A stretch of 64,000 nt of DNA from JAKAGZ01 sp963772675 (GCA_963772675.1 CAVYYF010000005.1:310001-374000); one strand, 5' to 3'; numbered from the stretch's first letter, positions 37,289 through 47,914 are shown. Program-made: numbers and translations. The notes: generated by a model from the sequence alone, not told the origin.

Positions 37289-38737
37289 TTGAAAGGATCA
37301 ACTCTCGATTATATAATTATAATTGTTTATTTAATCGGGGTAGCTGCCTTTGGAATAATTTCCGGCGGGAAACAAAAATCCATAAAAGATTATTTTGCCG
37401 GATCAAAATCAGTTCCCTGGTGGGCTGTTTGTTTCTCTATAGTAGCCGCAGAAACCAGCACGCTAACATTTATTTCGATTCCCGGTCTTGCGTACATTGC
37501 AAACCTGAATTTCCTGCAGGTCACTATTGGATATCTTTTGGGGAGGGTAGTTGTTGCCTACCTATTTCTCCCAGCTTATGATAAAGGTGAATTAAAAACA
37601 GCGTACACATTTCTCGAAAATAGATTCGGGGGAAAAACGAGATCATACGCTTCAATAGTATTCCTTTTTACACGAACTGCTGCGGATGGTGTGAGACTTT
37701 TTGCAACCGCTATTCCATTAAAATTAATGCTTAATATAAATTATCCTACTGCTATTATCCTGATAGCCGTAGTTTCGCTTGTCTATACTTATACAGGTGG
37801 TATGAAAGGAATAATTTGGGTCGATGTCATTCAGATGTTTATTTACCTTGGTGGAGCAATTCTTGCCGGAGTATTCCTTCTCCACCTTTTACCAGATGGC
37901 TGGACGACCGTAGTTAGGGCAGCAGCTTCCGGGGATAAGTTTAATGTTTTAAACTTTGGTTTTAAAAATGGAATATCCGGATTTTTTAGTCAGCCTTACA
38001 CTTTGATCGGTGGTCTGGTTGGTGGAGCTTTTTTATCGATGGCTTCACATGGGACGGACCAATTAATTGTACAACGGTTGTTATCAACAAAAAATTTAAG
38101 AGACAGCCAGAAAGCAGTTATAGGCAGCGGTGTTATTGTAATATTTCAATTTGCAATTTTTTTGGTTCTCGGCGTTATGCTTTATGCTTATTACGGAACA
38201 ATTAATGCTAAGCCAGATGAAATTTTTCCGATGTTCATTATCAATGTTCTTCCGCCGGGTGTAACGGGAATAATAATAGCTGGGTTGTTTGCCGCAGCAA
38301 TGTCGACTCTTGCAGGATCAATGAGTTCACTTGCATCATCCACGGTTCATGATTTATATATTCCGTTTTTAGGAAAAGATATTGATGAAGAGAAGAAATT
38401 AAAAGTTTCAAGGATTTTCACAATATTGTGGGCTGTATTGCTGATTTTTGCTGCTGTGTTTTTTATGAATACATCAAAGGCTGTTGTAGAACTTGCGTTA
38501 AGCATAGCATCATTTACGTACGGCGGATTACTTGGTACTTTTTTGCTCGGTGTCTTAAGCAAGAAAGCGAAAGAGAGAGACGCACTTTCAGGTTTCACAG
38601 CTGGAATATTGACAATGATTGTCGTTATTTCTCTAAAACTGGTTGCGTGGACGTGGTTCACCATTATAGGAGTGATTGGGACTTTAATTGTTGGTTCACT
38701 TTTAAGTAAGTTTAATAATAATAGTAACAACGAATAA
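37289..38737 (+). CDS. Sodium:solute symporter family protein (SSS)
   Basis: 482 residues from a TTG start, twelve to thirteen membrane segments. SSS signs: DYFAGSKSVPWWAVCFSIVA, then ETSTLTFISIPGLAY near the sodium site, VDVIQMFIYLGGAILAG, and IAGLFAAAMSTLAGSMSSL near residue 330. Substrate cannot be read from sequence. Confidence 0.92.
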   Translation: MKGSTLDYIIIIVYLIGVAAFGIISGGKQKSIKDYFAGSKSVPWWAVCFSIVAAETSTLTFISIPGLAYIANLNFLQVTIGYLLGRVVVAYLFLPAYDKGELKTAYTFLENRFGGKTRSYASIVFLFTRTAADGVRLFATAIPLKLMLNINYPTAIILIAVVSLVYTYTGGMKGIIWVDVIQMFIYLGGAILAGVFLLHLLPDGWTTVVRAAASGDKFNVLNFGFKNGISGFFSQPYTLIGGLVGGAFLSMASHGTDQLIVQRLLSTKNLRDSQKAVIGSGVIVIFQFAIFLVLGVMLYAYYGTINAKPDEIFPMFIINVLPPGVTGIIIAGLFAAAMSTLAGSMSSLASSTVHDLYIPFLGKDIDEEKKLKVSRIFTILWAVLLIFAAVFFMNTSKAVVELALSIASFTYGGLLGTFLLGVLSKKAKERDALSGFTAGILTMIVVISLKLVAWTWFTIIGVIGTLIVGSLLSKFNNNSNNE

Positions 38738-38743
38738 AGTAAA

Positions 38744-39790
38744 ATGAAGAAAACTGCAATTCTAATATTTGTAATTTTCCAGATATTTTTATTTTCTCAG
38801 AATAAACAATTAAAATTTAAACTTGTGAATTATACAAGTATTGATTCCCTGGTATCCTTAAGGGGAATATTTGCTGTGGATGGAAGCGCAGCATGGGTCA
38901 GTGGAAGCAAAGGATCGGTTTACGTAACTAGTAATGAAGGGAAAAACTGGCAGAAGAAAGAAGTTCCGCTAGGTGATAGCCTCGATTTTCGCGATATTGA
39001 GGAAATTGCACCCGGTACAATAATATTAATGAGTGCAGGAGTTGGAGAAGATTCCAGGATTTATAAAAGTACTGATGATGGCGAAACCTGGAAAATAGTA
39101 TACCATAATTCTTATCCCGACGGTTTTTTAGACACAATTGAATTCTGGAACCGGAAAAATGGTATTGCAATTGGAGACCCGGTTGATGGGAAATTTAATA
39201 TTTTGTTTACTACTGATGGAGGAACCACCTGGGAAGAACCTCAAAGTAAGAATATTCCTGATGCATTCCCGGGAGAAGCACAATTTGCCGCAAGTGGGAC
39301 CTGTATTTCTGTAATTGGCAAAAGTGAAGCCTGGATAGGGACAGGCGGAACTAAATCCAGAATATTGAAAACTACCGATAATGGAATGAACTGGAAAGTT
39401 TTTCCATCGCCGCTATTACAAGGAAAATCTTCTAAGGGAATATTTTCGATCCATTTTGTAGATAAAAACAAAGGAATAATAGTTGGTGGAAATTATCTGC
39501 AGGAAAATGCAATGGACAGCACTTCCGCTTTTTCAATAGATGGAGGAAGAACCTGGAAATTGAATTCTTCAGGCAATCTTCCTTATCAATCGTCTGTTAA
39601 ATCCTTTAAATTTCATAACAGAATCTATTTTATATCAACAGGGCCTGGTGGAACTTTTTACACTGAAGATCTGAAAAATTGGTATACAGCAGTAGAAACA
39701 GGATTTCATTCCATAAGTGTTTCTGTAAAAGATAATTCGATCTGGCTTGCTGGTTCAAATGGAAGAGTAGCTAAGTTGATTATTGAATAA
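38744..39790 (+). CDS. YCF48/BNR-repeat beta-propeller, exported
   Basis: 348 residues with a signal peptide (MKKTAILIFVIFQIFLFSQ). Repeated SxDGGxTW-like motifs: TSNEGKNWQKK, STDDGETWKIV, TTDGGTTWEEP, TTDNGMNWKVF and SIDGGRTWKLN. These are blades of a YCF48/sialidase-like propeller. In plants and cyanobacteria YCF48 helps photosystem II assembly, but in heterotrophs the role is unknown. Confidence 0.85.
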   Translation: MKKTAILIFVIFQIFLFSQNKQLKFKLVNYTSIDSLVSLRGIFAVDGSAAWVSGSKGSVYVTSNEGKNWQKKEVPLGDSLDFRDIEEIAPGTIILMSAGVGEDSRIYKSTDDGETWKIVYHNSYPDGFLDTIEFWNRKNGIAIGDPVDGKFNILFTTDGGTTWEEPQSKNIPDAFPGEAQFAASGTCISVIGKSEAWIGTGGTKSRILKTTDNGMNWKVFPSPLLQGKSSKGIFSIHFVDKNKGIIVGGNYLQENAMDSTSAFSIDGGRTWKLNSSGNLPYQSSVKSFKFHNRIYFISTGPGGTFYTEDLKNWYTAVETGFHSISVSVKDNSIWLAGSNGRVAKLIIE

Positions 39791-39801
39791 GAGTTGAAAC
39801 T

Positions 39802-40440
39802 ATGTCAAAAACAAGAGAACAGTTATTAAAAATAGCTTTTATTCTGAGCATTATCACAATTATTTATAATTTATTTGAAGGCGGGGTCTCTGTATTTTTT
39901 GGCGCTGGTGATGATTCGCTTACTCTTTTGGGGTTTGGTGTCGATAGTTTCGTGGAAGTAATTTCAGGGATCGGTATTGCTCATATGCTGATAAGAATGA
40001 AGAACAGTACAGAGATAACCAGGGATGATTTTGAAAAACAGGCACTAAAAATAACAGGATTCAGCTTTTATCTACTCACTGCCGGATTAATTATTGGTGC
40101 AATCGTAAATGTAATTGAACAGGTAAATCCTTCAACAACAATTCCAGGGATGGTAATTTCTATAATTTCAATTCTTACAATGTATTTTCTTATGAATGCT
40201 AAGCTAAAGGTTGGGGGAGAACTAAATTCCGAGGCAATTATTGCCGACGCCAAATGTACTAAAACCTGCCTGCAGCTTTCCATTATCTTACTTGCTGCCA
40301 GCCTGTTATACCAGTTGCTTCATATCTTATATATAGACATAATTGGTTCCGTTGGAATTGCATATCTTTCATTTAGAGAGGGGAAAGAATCTTTCGAAAA
40401 GGCAAAAAAGGGCTCTTTTGACTGCTGTGATGATGATTAG
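39802..40440 (+). CDS. Cation-efflux-like membrane protein without cytoplasmic domain
   Basis: 212 residues with six hydrophobic segments and an SLTLLGFGVDSFVEVISG motif (first acidic site of CDF transporters) plus an ILYIDIIGSVGI block. The usual C-terminal metal-binding domain is absent; instead the protein ends in FDCCDDD. Likely a short CDF-type metal transporter or a relative. Confidence 0.7.
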   Translation: MSKTREQLLKIAFILSIITIIYNLFEGGVSVFFGAGDDSLTLLGFGVDSFVEVISGIGIAHMLIRMKNSTEITRDDFEKQALKITGFSFYLLTAGLIIGAIVNVIEQVNPSTTIPGMVISIISILTMYFLMNAKLKVGGELNSEAIIADAKCTKTCLQLSIILLAASLLYQLLHILYIDIIGSVGIAYLSFREGKESFEKAKKGSFDCCDDD

Positions 40441-41268
40441 TAAAAAATCTTTTTGAGTTAAAGATTTTAATTGATCATACGGGTGGTTTTTCTCGTTTCA
40501 TTTTTTTTCAGGCTTTGGAAAGGACAATTGATAATGAATCAGTGAGATTTATCGAGCACAAATTTGAAAAGTTGGTGAATCTCTGAAGAATGTTAATAAG
40601 GATAAAAAAATTATCAGGAAATATTTACCGATAAAAAAATTTTAGCTCGATTAATTGTGTAACTTAAACCGGTAATAAAAAAAATTAAGTTTCTAAGAAA
40701 AAAAATAAAATATTTTTATCTAAAATTTTGTCTCTCGAAAAAAAAATTATTAGATTGCGTCCGTTCAATTAATTGAATTCATCAGGCAACCAAATGGATC
40801 AGCTCACGTTATCATTTCACGACGAATTCCTATTGCAGTTAAAAACAACTGACTGGGAATTTGAGTCCAAGCCTGGGGATATTGAAAAATCCACCTCTCA
40901 TAGTAAGTTCATTCAACTGGATCAGGGCATTTCTGACAAAAAGGCCATCAATACTGATAAAAACACCTCCTCAAAAAGCAATAATTGATTCTGCATAAAG
41001 TTTATTATATTAATTTCTCAAATGTAATAGTAAAAAAACTTTGAGAGTAAAATTAAATTATGTACGAACATCGAGGTAAACTCTTATTACCCGAAAAGCT
41101 TTATTGCGAAAGAATACCTAAACATTTCTTAATTGCCTTGGATTCGCCTGGCATTTGAATTCCCGGTTATCATATTTTAGAGGGGGCTTAATTTTATTGA
41201 TTCATTTAAGTATTATTTAATCTGAATACAAATAATTTATGTACTAAATATTTTTGCAGGATTTTACT
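40441..41268. other. 828-base AT-rich gap before the second symporter
   Basis: Very A-rich around 40660-40760. It holds one candidate small ORF (40794-40988) and a 32-codon ORF at 41060-41158 that I do not call. No RNA gene or repeat recognised. Confidence 0.5.
40794..40988 (+). CDS. Possible small protein, unknown
   Basis: 64 codons from the ATG (an in-frame TTG at 40773 would give 71). MDQLTLSFHDEFLLQLKTTD start, then a charged, Ser/Lys-rich tail SDKKAINTDKNTSSKS. No family recognised and no ribosome site of note. It could be a chance ORF. Confidence 0.25.
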   Translation: MDQLTLSFHDEFLLQLKTTDWEFESKPGDIEKSTSHSKFIQLDQGISDKKAINTDKNTSSKSNN

Positions 41269-43017
41269 ATGCATTTAACCGATTACCTCATAATTCTTGC
41301 ATATTTTGTTTTTTCAATCAGCATTGCACTTTACTATTCAAAACGTGCAGGCAAGAGCACAGATGAGTTTTTTCTCTCGGGTAGAAATCTTCCGTGGTAT
41401 CTTGCGGGACTTTCAATGGTTGCAACTACGTTTGCTGCCGACACACCTCTTGCTGTTACAGAACTTGTAGCTAAAAACGGAATTGCCGGAAACTGGCTTT
41501 GGTGGAATTTTGCATTTGGCGGATTACTTACTGTTTTCTTTTTTGCAAAGCTTTGGAGACGCGCCGGGATAATGACTGAAGTAGAGTTCGCAGAAATCCG
41601 CTATTCAGGTAAACCAGCTCGTTTTTTGAGAGGTTTCAGAGCGTTGTATCTTGGCCTGTTTATGAATCTGATAATTATGGGGTGGGTCAATAAAGCGATG
41701 GCGACCATTCTAGTTGGAATGTTTGGTATTCCTGAATCGCAGGTGCTTTATTATGTTTTTGGCTGTATGCTTTTGGTAGCATTTTATTCTGCACTTTCAG
41801 GTTTATGGGGAGTTGTTGTCACAGATGCATTTCAGTTTTTTATCGCAATGGCAGGAAGTATAATTCTTGCTGTGGTGGTAGTAGAGTCTTCTCAAATAGG
41901 CGGTATCGCCGGATTACAGGCAAAACTTCCCGCATTTACTTTTGAGTTTTTCCCTACAATTTCTGATGTATCCTCTATGGGCGGCGCTTTTGCTTTGACA
42001 GTTGCTTCATTTCTTGCTTATGTCGGAATAATCTGGTGGGCATCGTGGTACCCCGGTGCTGAACCCGGCGGTGGGGGCTATGTTGCGCAAAGAATGATGT
42101 CAGCAAAAGATGAAAAGAATTCTTTGTTTGCGACTTTATTTTTTCAGATTGCTCATTATGCAATTCGTCCGTGGCCGTGGATTTTGGTTGCTCTTTCAAC
42201 CTTGCTTCTTTATCCGCATTTGGGTCCAAACGAAAAGGGTATCGGTTTTATTTACGCAATGAGAGATTTTCTCCCGGTAGGATTAAAAGGATTATTAGTC
42301 GCTGCTTTTTTTGCCGCCTATATGAGCACAATTGCAACACAGCTTAACTGGGGAACGTCTTATATCATAAATGACTTTTACAAAAGGTTTGTAAAAAAAG
42401 ACAGAGATGAAAAATATTATGTCAAGGCTTCAAGGACGACGACGATTTTATTAATGGTTGTCTCAGTTTTCGTTACAATGTTTATCAGCAGAATTTCAGG
42501 TGCGTGGGAATTTATTCTTGAGTGCGGGGCCGGTGTCGGACTTGTTTTAATCCTCAGGTGGTTCTGGTGGAGAATTAACGCGTGGTCCGAAATTTCAGCG
42601 ATGATTACTCCTTTCATCGTTTTTCCAGTTATAAGATATTATGGAATAGAATTTCCTAACACTCTATTTTATTTGGTAGGCGCTACAACAATTGTCTGGA
42701 TAACAGTTACTTATTTAACAAAACCGACAGATCAGAAAGTCCTTTTCAGTTTTTACAGGAGAATTCATCCGGGTGGAGTTCTGTGGAAGAAAATATCGTT
42801 GCAGCTTCCTGATGTTAAAAGCGACAGCGGGTTCTTTGCTATGTTCGTTAACTGGTTTATGGGCGTATTGCTTGTTTACTCAATGCTATTCGGAAGCGGC
42901 AGTTTTATTTTTGGCGATATTAAAACCACTTTGATATGTCTCGGGATTGCAGTTGTTTCCATTTTTGTTATTTACAGAAATCTTTCCGAAGCCGGGTGGA
43001 AGACGGTGATAAAATGA
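41269..43017 (+). CDS. Sodium:solute symporter family protein (second copy)
   Basis: 582 residues from the ATG at 41269; an in-frame TTG at 41254 is less likely because GCAGGA, a ribosome site, lies between the two. Twelve or more membrane segments. Motifs: DEFFLSGRNLPWYLAGLSMV, ATTFAADTPLAVTELVAKNG, AAFFAAYMSTIATQLNWG near residue 345. More distantly related to the copy at 37289 than a duplicate would be. Substrate unknown. Confidence 0.92.
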   Translation: MHLTDYLIILAYFVFSISIALYYSKRAGKSTDEFFLSGRNLPWYLAGLSMVATTFAADTPLAVTELVAKNGIAGNWLWWNFAFGGLLTVFFFAKLWRRAGIMTEVEFAEIRYSGKPARFLRGFRALYLGLFMNLIIMGWVNKAMATILVGMFGIPESQVLYYVFGCMLLVAFYSALSGLWGVVVTDAFQFFIAMAGSIILAVVVVESSQIGGIAGLQAKLPAFTFEFFPTISDVSSMGGAFALTVASFLAYVGIIWWASWYPGAEPGGGGYVAQRMMSAKDEKNSLFATLFFQIAHYAIRPWPWILVALSTLLLYPHLGPNEKGIGFIYAMRDFLPVGLKGLLVAAFFAAYMSTIATQLNWGTSYIINDFYKRFVKKDRDEKYYVKASRTTTILLMVVSVFVTMFISRISGAWEFILECGAGVGLVLILRWFWWRINAWSEISAMITPFIVFPVIRYYGIEFPNTLFYLVGATTIVWITVTYLTKPTDQKVLFSFYRRIHPGGVLWKKISLQLPDVKSDSGFFAMFVNWFMGVLLVYSMLFGSGSFIFGDIKTTLICLGIAVVSIFVIYRNLSEAGWKTVIK

Positions 43018-43024
43018 GTAAATA

Positions 43025-43056
43025 AAAACCCGGTCCATTAAAACAGATCGGGTTTT
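43025..43056 (+). terminator. Likely rho-independent terminator after the symporter
   Basis: Stem AAAACCCG / CGGGTTTT (43025-43032 and 43049-43056) around a 16-base loop. It sits between the end of the symporter and the end of the opposite-strand T9SS gene and may serve both. Confidence 0.6.
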
Positions 43057-43076
43057 GAAATCATTATTTAGCTGCA

Positions 43077-45061
43077 TCACTTCATCAATAAAAGTTTTTT
43101 ACTTGATACAAAGTTTCCTGATTGTAGTCGGTAAATATAAACACCACTAGCCAGATCACTTGCATTAAATGTAACATCATAAACACCTTTGTCTTTATTC
43201 TCGTTGACCAACGTTTTTACTTCTCTTCCCAAGCATATCATATATTTTTAATGTTACAAATCCTGCCTTTGGCAGAACATAATGGATTATAGTCGTTGGA
43301 TTAAAAGGATTCGGATAATTACCAAGGCTGAATGTAAGTGAATCAGTTTTTGTTTCATTTGTTTGGGATATAATTCATTAGTTTGTTTTGACATTGGATT
43401 ATTTACCGATACGCCAAAAGCAGCGAGTATCCCTGCATCGACAGAAGACCCGTATTTGCTGACAAGCTGACTTAATGCTGCCTTAGATTTATCTTCGTAA
43501 GTCGGATCGTAAGAACTTAATGATGCTAATGTAATCAAAGCACGCTTTTCAATATCTGAATTTGGATTAGCTGCTATTATATTATTTGCAACTGTTTCAG
43601 CATCCGCAGCTTTATGCAGCCCTGCATAAATTGTGGAAAGCAGCAAACCTGCAGCTGCACTCTGATCGCTTTTAGTGGAAATGAATTGCTTAAAGTCATC
43701 TACGATAGTTGAGTCGCCTGAAGTCTGGAATATATTGAACAGAATTGAAAGCGCCTGCATACGAAAAGAAGAAGATATTTTAGTATCAGCCAGCAGACTT
43801 CGGCATAACGATTTTGCTTGAGAAAAGTCATTTCCGAATTTTGCATAGAGGGCCTGACTAATAACAGATTGTGGGTCTACGCTGCTTATATCAGTATTGT
43901 TAGCAATGCTACTACTATTTAATGTTGGGGTTTGAGGGCTTGCAGCAAAACCTCCACCTCCCAGCGGACAACCATTTGAAGTTTGCTCCGGGTAGGCATT
44001 ATCAATTGAGGACGTACCGTCTACATAAAATTTTGATGAATTTAGGGGATACACTCCCCACCAGTTATACCTGGCAGTTATGTTACTGTTTCTCACGGCA
44101 CAGGCATCGGTCAGTGTATTATCATATATATTGTTGCAGACGCCCCAGTAATCATTATGTTGATCACCGAGACCGAAAAGAATAGAGCTATAATCTGTTG
44201 CCAGTATTCCCCGGGCGGAGTTATTAGTAATTGTATTACCTCCCACTTGACCTACACCTCCTGCAGTTATTGAAGAACTATAACGGCACCAGATGCCGTA
44301 GTAAGTATGTTGAATTGTATTCAGTCTGACCACTCCGCTACCGGAATAAAAATACAGAGCAACATAACTGCCACCGGTTCCATTATAGTCAAGAGTGTTT
44401 CCTAAAACTGTAGTGCTTCCTGTTCCGGTTACATATATGCCGTGAAAATGGTTATGATTAACATTGTTATATGATATAGTTGGACTTGAGCCACCCTGAA
44501 CAATAATACCGTTTCCGTTGCCCAGGTTTTCAATCATACAATCACTCAGCGTTCCATTACTTCCATTATAAAATCTTACACCGTTAGATGAGGTAGATCT
44601 ACCTTCAATGTGTACATTGCTTATAGTTGGAGAAGAGTGGCTGATTCTAATTGCAGCTTGATATGGAAAGTCTGAATTGTTAATTGTACCGCCGGAAATG
44701 GTTATACTGTTTGTTGAATCAATAAGAAGTGGGGAATCAGCATAAGAGATGGTACTGTTTTGTATTGATGAACCTTCAGCGTGGGTTAATGTAATTCCCA
44801 TCCAACTGGTCAGATCACTGGCGGTAAAGGTACCACCGCTTGTAATAAGTTTGCCGTTTACAATAAGTCCTTCATCTCGTTGAAAGTTAAGCGTTGCGCC
44901 GGAGTTAACTGTTAGTGTTACTCCGGCTGGTACTGTCAACGTGCCCGCAATATTATAAGTGCCTGCATTAAGTGTTGATGTTTGTGCTTATTGTGCTGTA
45001 GCTGTAGTTTGCAGTAACAGTAGCGCCGTCATTAGCTTAAAAACAACTGCTGTTTTGTCAT
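43077..45061 (-). CDS. Secreted right-handed beta-helix protein with T9SS C-terminal sorting domain (frameshifts)
   Basis: About 660 residues. Signal MTKQQLF then LMTALLLLQTTATAQ, beta-helix repeats through about residue 330 (IQNSTISYADSPLLI, ISNVHIEGRSTSSNG), a helical region and, in shifted frames, a T9SS type A sorting domain with GNYPNPFNPTTIIHYVLP, GVYDVTFNASDLASGVYIY and the end SSKKLLLMK. Frame changes near 45040, 43365 and 43230, and an in-frame TAA near the signal, break it as written. The sorting domain marks it for the type IX secretion system and the cell surface. Confidence 0.8.
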
Positions 45062-45075
45062 AGTTTGGAGGGTTA

Positions 45076-46074
45076 CTATTGAAAAGAGGCAGAACCGGAA
45101 TTGGCGATCGCAGTCCAGCCCTGGAAGAATGCAGTTGAGCCGTTTATTGTTGGGGAAAATGGTGCACGGACGGAGTAGTAGGAATTAGGTGACCGGTGTA
45201 TGGGTCAAGATTCAGGAAAACACCTTTATAATTGTCGAATGAAGGATCGGAAAAATCCATTGAGTGATAATAATAAACAGGTGCCCCCATTCCCTGGTTT
45301 TGTGAACCCAAATTTTGACTAACAAAATGGTCGACAAGCCAGGGGTCTCTGAAACCAATCTGGATGTTATTCTGTGAATATTCAGGGAAGTTCACACCAA
45401 TTGTAACGTTTGTTATTCTATCTTTGAAGTGTGCGTCTATTTCGGAAGTGCTGGATGTAATATTAAATGTATTAAAATTTATAATATCAGTGGTTGAATT
45501 CCAATAATTGAATTTTTGGCCATAGCTTTGAATATCGTAAGGACTAATTCTAATATACTCATCTTCGTTCAATGTTAATACTAATGTTGTGTCATGAACA
45601 ATATCATTATAAAAGGGTCCTCTCCAATGTGGGTTTGTGTAACTCTGAAAAAGTGATGAAGCTATTCTTGTTGTACCGTTTGATAATAAGGATTTAACAA
45701 TAACAGCTTTCGGATAACTAGATTTACCAATATAGATCGTATCAGATGTAATAAAAAAACCAGGTCCGGAAATTGTTGCAAAAACCTTGTAGAAAGTATT
45801 GGCGTTTCCATCAAGATTTGCTGGATAACCGGGACCTTGTGAATTAAATGTACCGGGGTGTCCCCAGTCATCAAACCATTCATAAGTAAATATTCCATCC
45901 GTTTGCAATATTCCGTCTTTATATACATCGACATAATCTGTGCTAACCCATTCTGTTAAATTAGGGCGGTTATACCAAGATATATCCTCAATTCGCAGTT
46001 TTGCTGTATAAGTTTGCGCTCCTACATTTATTTAATATGAATGATAAGACGGATAAAACCATTATCTTTTTCAT
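45076..46074 (-). CDS. Secreted protein of unknown function (frameshifts)
   Basis: About 330 residues after two frame corrections. Signal start MKKIMVLSVLSFILN, then in the next frame GAQTYTAKLRIEDISWYNRP and the clean ORF from 45908 (FTYEWFDDWGHPGTFNS). At the 3' end a shift near 45180 gives SVRAPFSPTINGSTAFFQGW and a stop at 45076. It lies 14 bases upstream of the beta-helix gene, so the two are likely co-expressed. The leader is shared with a truncated ORF at 47914. Family not recognised. Confidence 0.65.
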
Positions 46075-46136
46075 AAGGTTTTCTCCTGTTTAGTTAATAT
46101 TTTTAGTCTTAAATTTAAGGTGCAAACAAAAAAGCG
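46071..46136 (-). repeat. Conserved leader with ribosome site, copy A
   Basis: About 66 bases nearly identical to 47912-47976. On the minus strand it reads GTTTGCACCTTAAATTTAAG, then AACAGGAGAAAACCTTATG with a strong AGGAG ribosome site. Confidence 0.85.
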
Positions 46137-46187
46137 TTTTGGTTGTATAAATCATTTTAATTGCCTCTGATAGTGTTTGCAATTTGT

Positions 46188-46204
46188 CCATACCGGCGGT
46201 ATGG
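46188..46204 (-). terminator. Palindrome after lipoprotein A gene, possible terminator or RNA element
   Basis: Perfect CCATACCG/CGGTATGG hairpin with one central base. It has no T run. In the same relative place after lipoprotein B (about 48056-48090) a TGACCTGCC/GGCAGG hairpin lies next to the shared motif TTGCAACTTGACC. Confidence 0.4.
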
Positions 46205-46260
46205 ATTATTTTAGTAGGAGGACTTTTATTGTTATCCATTATAACTTTTAATTTATTTTC

Positions 46261-47595
46261 TTAGTGTTTCCCAATAACGATTATTCCCTGTCCAACTATA
46301 CCGCCATTTGTATTAAAACCAACCAATAGAACTGTATTCGCTTTATATCTAACTGACAGGAATTTATATTGATTTAAGAAATCGTCTATTTCCTGCCATC
46401 TAACACCGTTAAAGTGAAAAATTATTCCAAAATCTCCTGCTGCCATAACGTCGTTTACATCACTGCCCGAAATACATTCAGTTGTAATATTGGTCAGATT
46501 CGGAGCTGTCCATTCACCATTATGGTATACTTTTACTCCTCCACCGGAAACATAAACAGGTGAATATTTATTCTTAAACCAGACACCTGTCAACCAGTCT
46601 GAGTACGGCCAGTTTAGTGTGTCTTTAGATATGTTATCAGAGATAGCAAGTAGCCTGATTTCCCCCTGATGAAGAACATTTGAAGCAACAGTCATAACGG
46701 AAAGATTGTTTTTGGCCTGATCATAATATCCCCAAACATCATTTAGATTTGTTGTTGTTCCGCTCTCTATCTTTTGCCAGGTGCTGCCGTTGTAAACTAC
46801 TATAGCTCCAGAATTACCAACGCCATAAATTAGCGAGCTACTCCCCCATAATTTTTCTATAGTACCATTAGGATCAGATAGATTAAGACGGGAGTAAATA
46901 AGCTGTGTGGTATCTGATTTACCATTCCAATGGAAGACACTTCCCGCTGCAAACCAGATATTGTCAGAATTCAAATACAATATTCCGCGAATATTAGAGA
47001 TAATAAGTCTGTTTCCCGATGAAGTGATATAATATAATTTTTTAAATTCCCAATTGCTTCCATCCCAATGTGCAAGAGAATAAGGTTGCGGATCAGGTTT
47101 ACCAGTCGAGTCATTCATATAAATTTCGCCAACTGCATATATAGAGTTTTCGTTTACGATTGCAACATCACTTAAGTGACTGCTTGCCCCGTCCCCGAAT
47201 GTAAAAGTCTGCCAGGTAAAGTTGTTGCTGGTTGTGTCTAGTGTTTGTGCAGTTAATTTATTGCTGCTTACAGTCTGGTTGTCCTTTACAAACTGTGCCT
47301 GCAGCTGGTAACTTTTATTTGGCAGCAGGGAGTCAATGTAAACAGTAGTATCAGTGTAGCTCAGGTTATTAACCTGAGCTACGGGATTTCCATTTGATAA
47401 AATATTAACATTTACAGGAAAACTTACTCCGTTTGTTTTCAGCTCAACCCACGCTTCAGTGCAGGAGGTTTCTAAAACAGAGAGAGTAAGTGTCCCGTTG
47501 TTTGGCGGTGGAGGAGGTGTGGGCTCGCTGCAGTTTAATCCCAAAAATAAAAATGTAAGTAATAAAACTACTGATAGTTTGTATATGTTCTTCAT
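46261..47595 (-). CDS. Surface lipoprotein with beta-propeller-like repeats, paralog A
   Basis: 444 residues. Lipobox FLGLNCS (Cys near residue 22), then the Pro-rich linker SEPTPPPPPNN, a fibronectin type III-like domain (about 33-118), and repeats such as SIYAVGEIYMNDSTG and LAHWDGSNWEFKK. Each blade has a W(D/N)G..W pattern, suggesting a propeller. 434-residue paralog B is at 48140. Start ATG at 47595, followed upstream by a 150-base repeat with a G9 tract. Confidence 0.75.
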   Translation of the reverse strand: MKNIYKLSVVLLLTFLFLGLNCSEPTPPPPPNNGTLTLSVLETSCTEAWVELKTNGVSFPVNVNILSNGNPVAQVNNLSYTDTTVYIDSLLPNKSYQLQAQFVKDNQTVSSNKLTAQTLDTTSNNFTWQTFTFGDGASSHLSDVAIVNENSIYAVGEIYMNDSTGKPDPQPYSLAHWDGSNWEFKKLYYITSSGNRLIISNIRGILYLNSDNIWFAAGSVFHWNGKSDTTQLIYSRLNLSDPNGTIEKLWGSSSLIYGVGNSGAIVVYNGSTWQKIESGTTTNLNDVWGYYDQAKNNLSVMTVASNVLHQGEIRLLAISDNISKDTLNWPYSDWLTGVWFKNKYSPVYVSGGGVKVYHNGEWTAPNLTNITTECISGSDVNDVMAAGDFGIIFHFNGVRWQEIDDFLNQYKFLSVRYKANTVLLVGFNTNGGIVGQGIIVIGKH

Positions 47596-47744
47596 ATTAT
47601 TTATTCCTTTGGTGTGAGTTAAGAAGATAAGTAAGCTTTAAGAAATTATGGAGGCAATTTAGCAGAGATAATTCTACCCCCCCCCGAGATAACTAAAGAG
47701 TTTTAAATAGTTAAAACCCCGATTTGAGAAAAGATGTTTCAAAA
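47596..47744 (-). repeat. Duplicated 5' region with G9 tract, copy A
   Basis: About 150 bases nearly identical to 49445-49594. On the minus strand it contains nine consecutive G residues (plus strand C9 at 47677-47685), about 82 bases upstream of the start codon. Confidence 0.9.
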
Positions 47745-47848
47745 AGGCCCCCGTATAAATTCCTGAAACATTTTAAACAAAATTAAAATTATAGTCAACT
47801 AAAAATTTTGGGAAAGTATACTTCTCGCATAGTGTTTTATTGTAGCTT

Positions 47849-47914
47849 TTACTGAATCATTATATGTCTCTTTTCAATAATAAGCAGTAAACAAAATAAA
47901 ATTATCTTTTTCAT
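47849..47914 (-). pseudogene. Truncated 5' copy of the secreted-protein gene
   Basis: ATG at 47914 reads MKKIILFCLLLIIEKRHIMIQ and stops at 47849. The first residues and the whole leader match the start of the gene at 46074, but the rest is missing, so this is the remnant of a duplicated unit. Confidence 0.75.

Noticed and set aside
41060..41158. 32-codon ORF upstream of the second symporter
   Set aside because: No ribosome site, no recognised family and an AT-rich context; a chance ORF is likely.
43077..45061. Beta-helix gene as a true pseudogene
   Set aside because: Its sorting domain and signal peptide are both intact in neighbouring frames, so error or very recent damage is more likely than long decay; still not excluded.
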